Shown: positions 44,214-56,477, numbered from the stretch's first letter. The stretch is DNA of 64,000 bases from Azadirachta indica (GCA_022749755.1 CM040444.1:1991026-2055025), one strand, 5' to 3'. Notes: generated by a model not told the origin, from the letters alone. Numbers and translations: made by a program.

Positions 44214-44880
44214 TGTTGGGAAATTGAGTTTAATAATTTTTTATTTAAAATTCAAAAGCTTATGACATAAATAATTGCAAAATTTCAAATAATAATAGTA
44301 AAAAATATGTAGAAATACGAAAATAACAACACCAAAATTTAACAAGGTTCAGCAAAAATAGTTACCTATGTCTTTGAACACTTGAATTACTTCATTAGAA
44401 TTAAAATGAGAGAAATTACATATTTTAGGTATAGCATGTAAATATTCACAAATTTGATTTAGACTAATTTGCAATACTTACAGAGTTAATGCAAACAACT
44501 GTAATATTACAAATAGGGGACCAAAATGATATTTGCCAGCAAGATTAAAATGAAGAAGACGATCTCTCTCTCCGTTTTTTGCTTTGTTTTCTAGGCTTCA
44601 ACGAATGATTCAAACAGATGAGTGAACCTTTCTATTTATAGTAGATCTGAGGCTGGTTGCTCATCAAGCTTCCTCCTGTACATGCCACGTGCAAGCTTCA
44701 ACAACGGGTGTCAAGTTGCAGCAAAAACCAGTGGAAGCAGGAGCTGTCCCAACAGGGGTTGTAGTCTTCCAAGGTTGCTTCTTGGAGCTACACCTATTCC
44801 CAAAGCCAGCTGCATCAAGCCTTCATCTTGAAGCTGACCTGATGCTCGAAAATGAGCCACTAGATGCAAGATAGATGCCT
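44214..44880 (-). mobile_element. Copia F2 LTR, left arm of inverted pair
   Basis: On the minus strand its TATA region reads CTACTATAAATAGAAAGG (about 44633-44650), and it ends TTAAACTCAATTTCCCAACA (44214). Its complement closely matches 45110-45990. Confidence 0.8.
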
Positions 44881-45059
44881 AAAGAAATTTAGGTTAATCT
44901 GAGGACATTTTAATTGGTTAAAGAAGCAAATTAATTAATAGTAGAATACCATAAAATTCACGACACTTATACTTTTAACAGTACCTTTTCAATGTTGTCC
45001 TAATAACATTTATACTTAAAATTGTTAAAAGAAAGCTTAATTCAACTAATTTTTCTCTA

Positions 45060-45990
45060 ATCCTGTCCTGATATAACTTCCTGAAAACCTTGACAAGGAC
45101 TCTCACTTTTATTTTTGTCTAGGTGGCGTATTTTTAGAGCATCGAGACAATTGCAAGATGAAGGCTTGATGTAATTGGCTTTGGGAACAAGTGTAGCTCC
45201 AGGAAGCAACCTTGGACGGCTATAGCTCCTGCTTGCTGGTTTTTGTTGCAACTTGAATCCTGTTGTAAAGCTTGGATGTGGTATGTAATGGAGGAAAGCT
45301 TCTCGAGTAATCCAACTTCAAATCAACTATAAATAGGAAGGTTAACTCATCTATTTGAATCACTCGTAGAAGCCTAGAAAACAGAGCAAAAATCAATGAG
45401 AGATCGTGTTCTTTATTTGAGTCTTTGTACAAATTTCAGTTTGGTCCCATATTTGTATTATTTTACAATTTTAGTCTTATCAAATTTGTAGATATTTGCA
45501 TACTATACCCAAAGTCTGTAATTTCGCTCTTTTTGATTCTAGTAAAGTGATTCAAGTGTTTGAAGACATACATAACTATTTTTACCAAATCTCGTTGAAT
45601 TCTGGTGTTTTTTTTTTTTTGTATTTTTGTATATTTGTTATCTGCCATTATTTGAAATTTCATAATTCTTATATTTCATAAGTTTTAATATTGGAGAATG
45701 CCCGTACCCCCTATTTTTTGAGCTAATACCTCATTACTCCCTATATTTTCTTTAATATCCCATCACACCCTTGAATTTTGACTTTACCCTTCAATATTTC
45801 AAATATTTTCAATTTTATTATTTTATAAACCAATTGAACTGAAGAATAAAATAAAAAGAAATAAAGAATTAAGAAGGTGATGAGATATTGAAAAAAATAT
45901 AGATGGGTAATGAGGTATTAACTAAAAAAATAGGCGAGTAATAGGCATTCTCCCTTTATATTTTAGAAAGATTATTGGGCCCAATTTCCC
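45060..45990 (+). mobile_element. Copia F2 LTR, right arm of inverted pair, with MITE inside
   Basis: The best-preserved match to the complement of 44214-44880: GATGAAGGCTTGATG, GAAGCAACCTTGGA, GCTCCTGCTT and CAACTATAAATAGGAAGG (TATA box). It continues after the MITE (45693-45953) with TATTTTAGAAAGATTATTGG. Confidence 0.8.
45693..45953. mobile_element. MITE inserted in an F2 LTR
   Basis: 261 bp with perfect 10-bp terminal inverted repeats GGAGAATGCC/GGCATTCTCC that extend imperfectly for about 60 bp more (CTATTTTTTGAGCTAATACC against the complement of GGTATTAACTAAAAAAATAG). Other F2 LTRs are continuous at this point, so the insertion is clear. Flanks TTTAATATT and TTTATATTT suggest a degenerate 8-9 bp duplication, as for Mutator- or hAT-type MITEs. 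Confidence 0.85.
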
Positions 45991-46249
45991 AAGAGGAGTT
46001 AAACTCTTTAATTTCAATCATTTCTAATAAATTTAAAAGAGCGAGAAATTGAGCAAAATGTCATCATGTTCTTGATTAATTAGCTATACATGCATCTGAT
46101 GCAGCCTTATTTCTATTTCTCAACTTAGGACAATTTTTGTTCTAGTGCTTACGTTTGGATTACGACTGTTAATTGCATGAGTTTCTACTATAATGTGCCT
46201 GTGTTCTTATTTGCTCTTTTTTCTTATTTTTTTTAATAGTTCAAAACAA

Positions 46250-46730
46250 CAGTAATTTTATTAAAAATAATTTACTCATGAAGCAATGTGGTTATTAGAT
46301 GGTCACATTCATTAAGAAGAAAAGCTAATAATACCAAAGTCCTTTCAACATCTTCTAATTGCTCATCCAAATTTAATAGATTTGTCACCAACAAATCAAA
46401 TCCATTGATATGATTAGTCATAATAGTACCTGATAATTCGTGTTAGAATTGGTATAGCCTTGTTTTTATGTAGAGCGTATTTAATTTTCTTTTTTGTGTT
46501 CATGAACTTGTTTTCTAGCTTTTTCTATAGCTTGCTTGCATGTCTTCCTCATATATGGATAGTTTTGTTCCTTGGTAAGACGTAGATGAGTTGTGGTACA
46601 TGCTAAATGATTGATTCTGACTCATTCTTTTTCATTAAACTTGTCTAGGTTTTCTTATTTAAGAGTAATATCTTGTTGGAAAAGAACATCGAGGTTAACA
46701 TTCTCACATTTCGAAGTTGTTGTCATTGAA
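46250..46730 (-). pseudogene. Copia F2 gag fragment
   Basis: The complement reads LVTNLLNLDEQLEDVERTLV and the following LNECDHLITTLLH around 46290-46400, and the Gag start region near 46660. Frame-broken. Confidence 0.75.
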
Positions 46731-47177
46731 CTTTTCTACACTATTGGTAGATTTGGAGATGTGGTGGTATTTGAAACTGATTTTTTTCATTTTTATTATC
46801 ACATTTGTCTTTCCTGCACGTGGCAAGCGGGACTAATGGTAAAACATTGCTTGCTTCACTAATTTGAAGTGGTGGTTTGCATACCTATACACATATATAT
46901 ATATATAAAAAAAATGAAATTAGAGAGCTACTAGAGGAAGAAAGAGAAGAAAAAGTAGAAAAAATGGAGATGAACGAAAGAAGAAAGAAAAAAATAGAAT
47001 CTGGTTACAATTTAAATTTTTATGTCAAAGTAATATCACGTTTTAAATTTTTGGTAACTTGTATAAGTTTTTAGATATTTTGTTATGATTTAGTAATTAT
47101 TATTACTAAATTGATATTAGGAGCTGACCCTAAGAAGGAGAAAAATCAACGGGAATGTAGAGTTGCTATAGGGTATT
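46731..47177. other. Non-coding stretch
   Basis: Includes a TA run (46888-46904) and A/G-rich sequence. No recognised gene. Confidence 0.4.
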
Positions 47178-48800
47178 TGATAAGTGACTACTCACCTATT
47201 TATGAACTTAATATATTTGTGAAAATCTTCAAGTCTAGGCGTTATTTAATAAATTTTTGTGTTTCTTTATAGGGAAGCAAGAAAAGTGAAATTAAAGAGA
47301 ATTTGGCCAAAATTGAGGTAAAAGAGCAAAATTTGTCATGTTAAGTATGAGTTATTAAAACAATGAAAACATCTTCTATGCAATTCGAAATCGCATTCCA
47401 TTTGTCGTGTTGGAAATTAGATATTTAGAACTTTTCAACGATATATTATTGAAGGCCGAAGATAGCAAGCATGGCATATGCCCACCCTCATAAGCATCAC
47501 AACCACCTTACGGTGTAGCAGCATGGGGTGGGTGCACCATGATGGGCGCGCACCTGTACCATGCACTTTATGTTCAGCCTTCTTTTGGCCAAGATGGTGG
47601 CACCTACCTCCTTAGCTGTGCATCTGCGCCCCATATTGAGCTGAATTATGTCCTAAGATTTTTTTCTTTTTTTGGTCATTGGATCGATTTTGGATGGTTG
47701 GATTTGGGCCAAGTTAGCTTTTTGTGCTATTCTTACATTAGCTACCTCTTACCAATTTTGGAGAGGAGAATTTTTAGAGTAAGAAAAGTAAAAATATGGA
47801 GAGTTGTGGAGAGAGGTGTGGAAATCGTCAATCTTTGGAAAAATTCAAGAGAATAATTAAAGAATTGCAGATTGAAACATTGATATCTCTAGTTTATCTC
47901 TTTATCTTTATATTTTGTCTTGATATTTTGATTATTATTATTATTTTTATTCATTGTTAAAATTAAGAATTTTATGACAAATTGTATTATGAATTATGTT
48001 ATGTTAGGCTAAATTTACTGTTTTAGGGACTTGATGTAGCATATTTGAACTATGTTTTGATTGATTGGCAAGTTATTAATAATGTTACTACTTTTTTATT
48101 CATTTGTGTTTACTTGCGCTTAATGCCTCAAATTTATTATTTGATAAGCTAATTGATTGATGATGAATGATTTGATGCTTGGGAGAGATTTAAATGGTTT
48201 ATCAGATTAGACAAGCACAATTTAGGTTATTGAGAGCTAGGAAGAGAACAATACCTATATAATTGTACTAATATTTAAGATACTGAAAAACCAAGATGTA
48301 ATTGATTCCTAAATATTTAATTACAGGCAATGTGCAACAAAGTATAGTTGATTGAGTCAAATAGGAATATTGATTTAGATAATTATACATAGGACCTTGT
48401 TTGACACTCGGGAGAGGTAACGAGGTCAGTCTTCATCTTGTGATTATTGAATAGAATCAGAACACATTAATAACTACTAGTTATGAAAAATATAGGGATA
48501 AATAAGTGTAATCAAGGTCGTAGTACCTTTGTCATAGCATTTTCTCACTCACCAACAGATTTTTCCGAACTCTGTGTAATATTTCTGTTTGTTAATTAAC
48601 ATTCAATTTTCACTTTATTTTATTAATTTCATATCTTAAAATTCTAATTGTTTAGATAAAGTTAAGTCATCATAGCTACAGTACTTAATTTATGATTTTA
48701 AAATTAAGTTCTTGTGGGACGATACTTGTATTTTACATTGTATTACTTTCATGACTCGTGCATTCGCAGTTAGGCGTACGCATTAGCATGGTTGCAAACA
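47178..48800 (+). mobile_element. Athila-like Ty3/gypsy 5' LTR
   Basis: Starts TGATAAGTGACTACTCACC and ends GGTTGCAAACA, directly before the PBS. It holds GC-richer blocks (47490-47640), as in other large gypsy LTRs, and the segment GTTTGACACTCGGGAGAGG near 48411. That segment recurs inverted near 53500. The left edge is inferred from TG only. Confidence 0.65.
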
Positions 48801-48806
48801 AGTTTT

Positions 48807-48824
48807 TAGTTATATTGCTGGGGA
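48807..48824 (+). other. Athila-type primer binding site, degraded
   Basis: TAGTTATATTGCTGGGGA corresponds to TGGCGCCGTTGCCGGGGA used by Athila/Tat elements, preceded by AGTTTT as usual. Confidence 0.7.
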
Positions 48825-50736
48825 TTCAAATTTGAAATTTTTGTTGATATTGTAGTTGAGTAACCTGATTTTTTTAGGCGTTTATTTTTCCTTAATTTTG
48901 TTAAAGCTTGTTTTATTTTAGTTTTATTTAGAAGGTTTATGTGATGAACAAAGAGCTTGGAACTTATTGAATTTGATTTTAGAATTCAATGAACTCTTTG
49001 AGAACTAAGGAGAAAAGTAAAGAATCGAGCTAGAACCATGGCTAATAGTGGTGCTAATAATCCACCAGCACACCATAATAAGAAAGGGCTTTTTGAGACT
49101 ACTTCAGGCTAGTGGTAAAAGATAACTATTATGGGATTCTCCGCCAAGCTTTTAATGCCAACAACTTCAAGTTAAAGCCAATATTAATCAACATGGTCTA
49201 GTAGAATTAGTACGGGTGGTTGTCTGATAAAGACCCCAATGTGCATTTTGCTGTATTCTTGGAGATATGCGATATAGTCAAGATGAATGGTGTAGATCAG
49301 GATATTATTCAAATGAGGCTTTTTTCATTTTCTATGAGAGACAAAGCTCAGGCTAACTTCAGTTATTACAATTAGGTACTATTACCATATGGAAAGAACG
49401 GGCTTAGAAGTTTCTTACCAAGTTCTTTCCACCTTCAAAGACGTCACATTTGTGGGGTGAGATCATATAGTTTAGAAAATTGGATTTTAAGCCTCTCTAC
49501 AAGTTTAAGGAGTGATTCAAATTCATACACAAGTGCCTTTAACATGGGTATCAAGATTGGTTTCAGATACATTTATTTTATAATAGGTTAAATGGGTAGA
49601 CCTGGACCATAATTGACGCAGTGGCTGGTGGTACTCTTTTGTAAAAAAATACAGAAAAAGTCACAATTGTTAGAAGAAATGACCTGCAACAACTATCAGT
49701 GGCCAAATAAGTAGTCATTGGTAAATAGAGCAGTGAGTATTCTTGAGGTGGATCTGTTAGTATCACTCTTAGCTCAAGTGACAGCTTTAACTAATAAGAT
49801 TCAAGCATTTACACTAGAGAAGCGTCAATGAGCCAAGAGTCTGAAAGGGTTGCTAATTCTTTATATTTTGGTGAAGGAGTTGATAAGAAGCAATGTTAAG
49901 ATATGGACAACAAGAATTATAACTTTCGACCATCTAGTAATTTGCCAACTTATTATTATCCAAAGCTTCGCAACCATGAGGATTTCTCTTATGGCAATAT
50001 GAGAAATGCACCATACCTACCACCAAGATTTTAGCAAACAATGGCTGAGAAAAAGCCATCCTTGGAAAGAAGATCTCTTGAGCACGTTTATAATTGAGGC
50101 TAGAGGTTGATTTAACAAGAATAAAGCTAGGACATAGAGACTTATATGGTTAACATGGGAGCAATAGTGAAGTCTTTGGAACTGCAAGTTAATTAACTAG
50201 CTACATCAATTAAGTCTCTTCAAAGAGAAAAATTCCCAAGTGACACAGAAATCAACCTAAAAGGGCAAATGCATGGCTATTAGCTTACAGAGTGGAAAAG
50301 AAGTTGAAGGACCAAAGGTGCAATCAAGCAAAGTACCACCTCTTCAGCAATGTTATATATAGAAATCTAATAAGAGAAGCATGATAAAGAAGAGGATACT
50401 TAGGTTGAAAAATCACAAAAGGCTGAAAGACCTAACAGACTTTTATTTCCTAATAATCCTCCAATTCCTGAAACTCCTTTTCTTTTTCCACAATGATTTC
50501 AAAAGAAAAAAAAAGATGCACAGTTTGCTAAATTTCTTGAATTTTTAAGAAAATTCACATTAACATTCCTTTTGCACATGCTCTAGAACAAATGCCTAAC
50601 TATGTCAAGTTTATGAAGGACATTATGTCAAAGAAAAGACAGTTTGAGTAATTTGAAACAATGAATCTAATGGAGGAAGGTAGTGCAATTCTCAAGAAGA
50701 AACTACCTTAGAAATTAAATTACCTAGGGAGTTTTA
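48825..50736 (+). pseudogene. Athila-like gag, frame-broken
   Basis: ATG at 49038 gives MANSGANNPPAHHNKKGLFE. Later recognisable Athila blocks are EEMTCNNYQWP (about 49675), SILEVDLLVSLLAQVTALTN (about 49740) and, near the end, NIPFAHALEQMPNYVKFMKD and SKKRQFE with EEGSAILKKKLP (50560-50710). Numerous stops and shifts. It is cut at 50736 by an insertion and resumes at 52516. Confidence 0.8.
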
Positions 50737-52510
50737 TGTTATTTGTTTTAATTAAAACTTCGAAGTATATGAATTATGTATAGCACAATATATATTCTGT
50801 GAGGTTGATCATATAAGGAACAGGGAAGTCAGTGGTTCATAACTAGTAAATTTTAGGCTGAACGATTGGTAAGTGATTTGAGTAACAGAAAATTAAAATA
50901 AATTAATAACTAACAAATTAAAATAGGAAAATTGATTAAATGGATAAATTGGGGAATTAAAGTGTTGAGGCTCAAAAATTGACCATTGATTATTATATTC
51001 AAGAGTATTAAGTGTGATTTGAAAGTCATAGAACTTAGGTCAATGATGGTTTTCTTACATATAATGAAATTGTTCACGCATCAATTTTTCATTGATTATA
51101 AATTAATCTTGGTGTGCAATTAAACTCGTCTACCCTAAGACATACAACGGTGCTTGGTGTGGGCTATTATTAACATGCCAAGAATGCATTAGGTGTATTG
51201 AAAACAAGAAAATATTGCATTAACAACCAAATTGATGTTGTTATCATGCTAATGTAATTTATTTATATGTAAAACATCAAGGTAAGGAATTAGTATGATC
51301 CTCAAACCTTGCATCAATGTATTCCTTAATTGAATAATAGAGGTTGTAATTTAATCCTTTGATTGGTGTCATCCTTAGATTTGCATTAATACATTACTAA
51401 GTCAAAGTCCAAGCTATCATTCTCAAATCATTGAACCTTGTTCAAAGTCAAGGTTGGCACTCCTAAATCATTTAAGCATGTAATGACTAAAGTCACAAAT
51501 CCTAAATTATTCAGTTTAAGGAACACTAATGAATAGGCATAATATAAATGATCATCACTTCATTAAGTTTCAAACATCCAAAATCAACAAAAACCCATGA
51601 ATATGTACAATCAAGGTTTCATCTTTCACCCTAACTAAGAAGTTAGCCACTTAAATACATAATTAAAAAACTCTAAATTACAAGAAAGAGACATAGGATA
51701 GAGATGGTAAAACCAATTTGTCTTTAATCTCCACTAATCTTCTTGTAATCCTTTTTATTAGGGGCCAAACCCTTTTCCTAAAAATCCTCCTCTCTTGTTA
51801 AAAACCCAATTTTCCTTTATATAAAAGGGTGATTGAGTTAAGAACATTACGAAAGCCTAAAATTTTGCAAATCTGGCCATCCATTGATGATCTAAGGACT
51901 AAAACTGAGTTTAGGATGTCATTACACGAAAAAGGGTGTTTGGGCTTAACATAAAAGGAGTGAGCATGCAGTGCTCGGTGCATCTAAGTGGAGGTGGTGC
52001 GATGAGTGTGCGGAGTGGTAGTGAGTAAGGTGTGGACACATGCCACATATACTGCCTCTTCAACCTTACTTTTTTGTTCTTGCAATCGTAAAGGACAAAG
52101 GACATAATGTGGGTGCACACCTTAATGGCATGGGCACACCACAACTACCTCTATGACATATCAATTGAAAGCTCTAGATTTTGAGTTTCCAGTGCATCAA
52201 ACAAAACGTGATTCTAAATTGTGTTGATGAAGTTATGATCATTTTAGTGCCATATACTTAATATATCAATTCTACTTTTTTAGCCAACTTTGATAGAGAA
52301 GCTTGTGGATGCGCTTGTGTTCCGTTTTCTTGTCTTTACATTGAAACACTTCAATGCCTTCTCATTGAAATGGTGGATTTCCTTTCATTACGCTTTATTC
52401 TTGACTTTTACAAAACACCGAACATGACTAAAAGATCAAAAAACATGAGAACTAACTTATAAACTTAAGGAATATAAGGCAATAATGTATGTGTATTAAT
52501 GAACATATCA
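50737..52510. mobile_element. Solo-LTR-like insertion (1,774 bp) with 5-bp duplication
   Basis: Begins TGTTATTTG and ends ATATCA, with TTTTA on both sides (50732-50736, 52511-52515). Joining the flanks restores the Athila order ...PGSF-IPCTIG, so the insertion point is certain. The interior encodes nothing recognised. It has a TATA-like TTTATATAAAAGG (about 51816-51828) and a GC-richer block with CACACC/GGTGTG words (51960-52150). The size and TG...CA ends fit a gypsy solo LTR; orientation not decided. Confidence 0.8.
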
Positions 52511-52515
52511 TTTTA

Positions 52516-52960
52516 TTATTCCTTGCACTATTGGAGGTTCTTTATTTAAGCAAGCATTATTATGCGATTTAAAGCAAGCATAAATTTAATGTCACTCTTT
52601 ATTTTCAGGAAATTAGGCCTTAGAGAACTGAATCCATTGACCATCTCATTACAATTGACATATAGGTTTATCATTTATCCTTGTGAAACTATAGAATATG
52701 TGTTAGTTAAAGTTGGTAAGTTTATATTTCTAGCAGATTTTGTGACTTTAGATATAGAAAAAGATGATGAGATTCCTCTCATTCTTGGCCGGCCTTTCTT
52801 AGTCAGCGGGAGAGCTTTGATTGATATTCAATGAAGAGAGCTAACGTTGAGGATGAATGGAAAAGAGGTCAAGTTTAACATCTACTGGGCTATGAAATCT
52901 TTAAACAACACAAAGCTTATTATAGGATAGATGTTATCAACAATTGTGTAGTAGATATGC
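52516..52960 (+). pseudogene. Athila-like aspartic protease region
   Basis: Reads IPCTIGGSLFKQALLCDLKQA then stop, INLMSLFIFRKLGLRELNPL, YVLVKVGKFIFLADFVTLDI, IPLILGRPFLVSGRALIDIQ. This is the Athila retropepsin; the usual active-site CDLGASINLM is here CDLKQA-stop-INLM, so it is inactive. RT and integrase are missing: the sequence passes into LTR sequence near 53008. Confidence 0.85.
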
Positions 52961-53007
52961 ATAAAATGAGATGGAAAAGTCCCAGAAAGATGTATATAAG
53001 GATACCA

Positions 53008-53560
53008 AAATAAAGAGATTGGAAGGTAATTGATTCTTGAATATTTAATTATAGGTAATGCATAATGAATGTATAGTTAATCGAGTCAAATAGGAATATT
53101 GACTTGGTTTGTTGTACATAAGACCTCTGTCCACGACAACACTAACATGTGTACATTTAACTACAAGTGCACAAGTTGTAAAAAGTAATAAAATGATAAG
53201 TCAGAGTGTCAAACCTACGAGGATTGAATTTTTGAATTAAAGTTAAATACTATGGTTATGATAACTTAATTTTATCTAGGCAAGTTAATTTCATGAAAAA
53301 AATTTAAATTTAAAACATAATCGATAACAAATTAAATTAAATAAAATGGAAATCTCTATGATAGTAGTCTAGGGTCTTGAATTTACTTATTCAACCCTAT
53401 CTTTTACTAATTAACAATTGTTAATGCATTATTTATTTAATTTCGCTAATCACGGGATATAAAATGACCTTACTCCCTCTCCTGAGTGCCGAAGAAATTC
53501 CTATGTATAACTAACAAAACCAAACTGAAATGTATGAATATTAATAGCATAGGCTTAACA
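53008..53560. mobile_element. Athila LTR fold-back: short + piece then - piece
   Basis: 53008-53131 matches 48284-48405 in direct orientation (AATTGATTC, AATATTTAATTA, GAGTCAAATAGGAATATTGA). From 53138 the sequence matches the complement of about 48400-48790 (ACTTGTGCACTTGTAGTTA, GTTTGACACTC complement, CTCTCCTGAGTGCCGA). The two LTR pieces thus meet in opposite orientation. Confidence 0.7.
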
Positions 53561-54247
53561 ATAGTTTTTCTTATGCATTAACCATATTTATGATCTTTGA
53601 AAACAAAACCAAACTGAAAATGCTTAAAAGATCGCAAAAGTTATGTTACCCTGGATAATTTATACAAAGCTGTCATATATACAGAAGTTACTTATTAAAT
53701 AGTTTTTTCTCTCTTGGGCCAATTGTTCACCATTTTGCTAATATCCTTGATAATAATATGCTTAAACAGGTCCTTTGTTTTAGCAAGATAATATCATTGG
53801 TTCCTCCTCTCTCGTCTCACCTATTGAACTCATTTTTCCTAGTAAATTCTCTTTTAACTTTTTCAACCAAGTCTTTGCGGCTTATAGGTATTAAGAAATC
53901 TCCTAGTCCAAAATAAATGTCTTAATACACAGTTATTTTGGTTCACTTCCTTGCGATAGACACTTCATGCCCATTAGTCCTGAAACCTAAGGAATATCCA
54001 CATAATGAGTAATAATTCCTACCAAACTTTCTCTCCTTCTATGAAAATGTAATTTTCCAAGATCTTATACAAGCACTCTACTTAGGGCACATTATTTGTT
54101 TCTATTAATAGACGTCCATTTGTTATACTTAGTCTTAGTCATAATACAAAACCAAAGCAAAATTAAAATTACAAGTTCATATAGAATAATAAAATATAAG
54201 TAATCACAGACTAACTACCATAATAAATGTCTAGCAAATCTTAAACA
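53561..54247. other. Leader or unassigned sequence inside minus-strand gypsy
   Basis: Lies on the internal side of the PBS at 54248. No coding block recognised. Confidence 0.4.
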
Positions 54248-54261
54248 TGCTCTGATACCAA
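54248..54261 (-). other. Gypsy primer binding site
   Basis: GCTCTGATACCAAG on the + strand, complement TTGGTATCAGAGC: a perfect tRNA-iMet site. Confidence 0.85.
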
Positions 54262-54988
54262 GTTTATAACACCTCTAATTCTACATAAAATTTGACAGTG
54301 TTTTCCCAATATTGCAAACACATACTGAATTTATGAACTTGCAAACTTTAGAATTTCAAACACTTCTAATTGAAATTCAACACCACTCCTTCATTTCATT
54401 TCTAATAAAAAAATGATTAATTATATTAAAACTATATAATGTATGTTCCCACATCTACGATTTCACAATGTATGGTCATTTGTCTTTTTCCACATAGTTC
54501 AAAAAATAACAAAATCTTCTTCCTGAAGTATCATTTTTCTCCTAATTATTTTGTCTCTAGTTTTACCAAACCTAGCGCCCAAAAGATAGTTACATACAAA
54601 GACAGTTTTAGAAATTTAAAGATAATTTACTTCCTAACATCAATTTTGTAATGATAATTGCCATGTCATGGTATAAGATTTAGAAAGTTATAAAAAGGAT
54701 TATAAAACTAAATTTGGTAAAATAACATATTAAAACTCTAAAATAAATGGCATATAATGGAAATTCTAATCGAATTCAATTTTTTTCCTTCTTGTTTCTT
54801 TCCTCTCGTTTCTTTTCTTCCTTCTCTTCTTCTCCTTTTGTCTTTTCTCTCGACTCTCAAATTTTGTTTTCTTCTTTTATATGACTACAATAGGTGTGTG
54901 AGCCACCACTTGAAATTAGTGAAACAAGTAGCTTGCTGCCTTCCTGTCGCCTCTAATAAGCACAAATGTGTTAGGTTTTAATATTAAT
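54262..54988 (-). mobile_element. Gypsy 5' LTR, diverged F1 relative, truncated
   Basis: Starts at the PBS with TTTATAACACCTCTAATTCT, matching TTACAAATTTGGTCGACATTTCTAATTCT at 36436, and shares ATTTATGAACTTGCAAACTTT and the pyrimidine tract (54780-54860). At about 54989 it gives way to F2 LTR. Confidence 0.7.
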
Positions 54989-55436
54989 TATTGAAAATTT
55001 AAGCCCAATAATTTTCTCAAAATACAAAGATCTTATAAAATATAGCAATTTTAACTTTTTTAATAATAATATAAATAATAAATATGCACAAATACAAAAA
55101 TTTTAAAAAAAAAAACCAGAATTTAATGAGGTTCTATAAAAAATTGTTACCTATGTCTTCGGATGCTCGAATGACTTTACTAGTATCAAAATGAGAGAAA
55201 TTACAGTATTTAAGTATGACATGCAAATACTCACAAATTTGACTAGACAAATTTATAATACTAACAGAAATAATATACTATAAAATATTATAAATAGGGG
55301 AGCAAAGTAAAATTTAACAAGAATTACAAACAAAGAAGAACACTCTTTGCTATGTCTCTTGAGCTGTTTTTATTTTGCTGAGAATGATTGAAATCAAAGT
55401 GTTTAACTATCTTTATAGTTGATTAAAGGCTTGGTT
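54989..55436 (-). mobile_element. Copia F2 LTR, minus arm
   Basis: Matches 44214-44640 in order (TATTGAAAATTTAAGCCCAA, ATTTAATGAGGTTCTATAAA, CTATGTCTTCGGATGCTCGA). It ends in the TATA region near 55420 and abuts a + oriented F2 LTR piece. Confidence 0.75.
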
Positions 55437-55618
55437 AGTAAAGTTATCCGAGTATTCAAGAACATAAGTAACAATATTTTACTGAATCTCATTAAATTCA
55501 GGTATTTTCAATTTTTGTATTTGTGCATATTTGTTATTTTGTTACTATTTGAAACCTTGCAATTATTATATTTCAACAATTGGATTTTGAGAAAATAATT
55601 GGACCCAATTTTTCAACA
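55437..55618 (+). mobile_element. Copia F2 LTR, + arm (U5 end)
   Basis: Matches 42705-42840 (GTAAAGTTATCCGAGTATTC, TATTTTACTGAATCTCATT) and ends TTTTTCAACA, followed by the PBS-like TGGTATAAGAAAC at 55621. Confidence 0.75.
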
Positions 55619-56198
55619 ATTGGTATAAGAAACAAAGGTTCAAGTAGTATGGGTAGGTGCATAAAAAACATGTTTATCGAAAGGATTATAAGCCTACGGA
55701 GTCTGGGTTATAAGTAGTACTGTTGCGAGCCTTCTAATCTTTCTTAGAAAATTTTCCTAACATTCTATTCATGCAAAAGTTTGACTTCTCTTTTTAAGCT
55801 TTTGAACCGCAATATCTTCAAATCCACTAGTAGCCTCTTCATCAAAACTAATAGTGACAAATACAAAAAATGATGTGAAAAAGTTCAATGGCAACAATAA
55901 CTTTGGCATTTGGGAATAAGAAGTGCTTAATGTCCTTTTCCAACAACAACAAGATATTGTTGTTGAATAAGAAAAATTAAATGAGATCAGTGAAAATGAA
56001 TGAGTTAGGATCACTTGTTTAGCATGTGGTACAATTTGTTTATGTCTCAACAAGGTATAGAAGTATCTATTTATGACATGTGCAAACAAGTTCTTCAAGG
56101 AGAGTTAGAAAACAATTTCATGAAAAAAGGTAGTTAGAATAAGCACTACATGAAACAAGGTTATACTACTTCTAACACATATCAGGTACTACTATGGC
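55619..56198 (+). pseudogene. Copia F2 gag, 5' part
   Basis: After the PBS, + strand fragments read KKFNGNNNFGIWE, stop, EVLNVLFQQQQDIVVE, the Gag N-terminal domain, matching LDILFQQEQDVALEEE of the minus copy at 40201-40389. It runs on to CAGGTACTACTATGGC, where a nested copia element begins; the same gag resumes at 60478. Confidence 0.8.
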
Positions 56199-56477
56199 TA
56201 ATTATGATTTTCTTGTCTCATTGACTCTAGTCAATAAAGGGAAAATCATCATAATGTTCTGTCTCATTAACTCTCGTCAATAAAGGAAAAAAAAATCAAT
56301 GGCTAGAAGATCTCCAATGGCTAGAAGATCAATCTCTCTTTAGAAACAAATAATTCCATGTAACATTCCTTATTAAACTTTTCTAGTGTCTATTTAATCC
56401 TTTATAAGCTTAGAATTTTTTTTTTATCAAAAAAAAACTAGACTTCTTTCGTATATATTTTTCTTGAAATTCTTTAA

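Noticed and set aside
47539..47856. 105-codon + frame
   Set aside because: Lies wholly inside the Athila-like LTR in its GC-richer block; no domain recognised.
55769..56098. 109-codon minus frame
   Set aside because: Antisense of the F2 gag 5' part, which shows the Gag motifs on the + strand.
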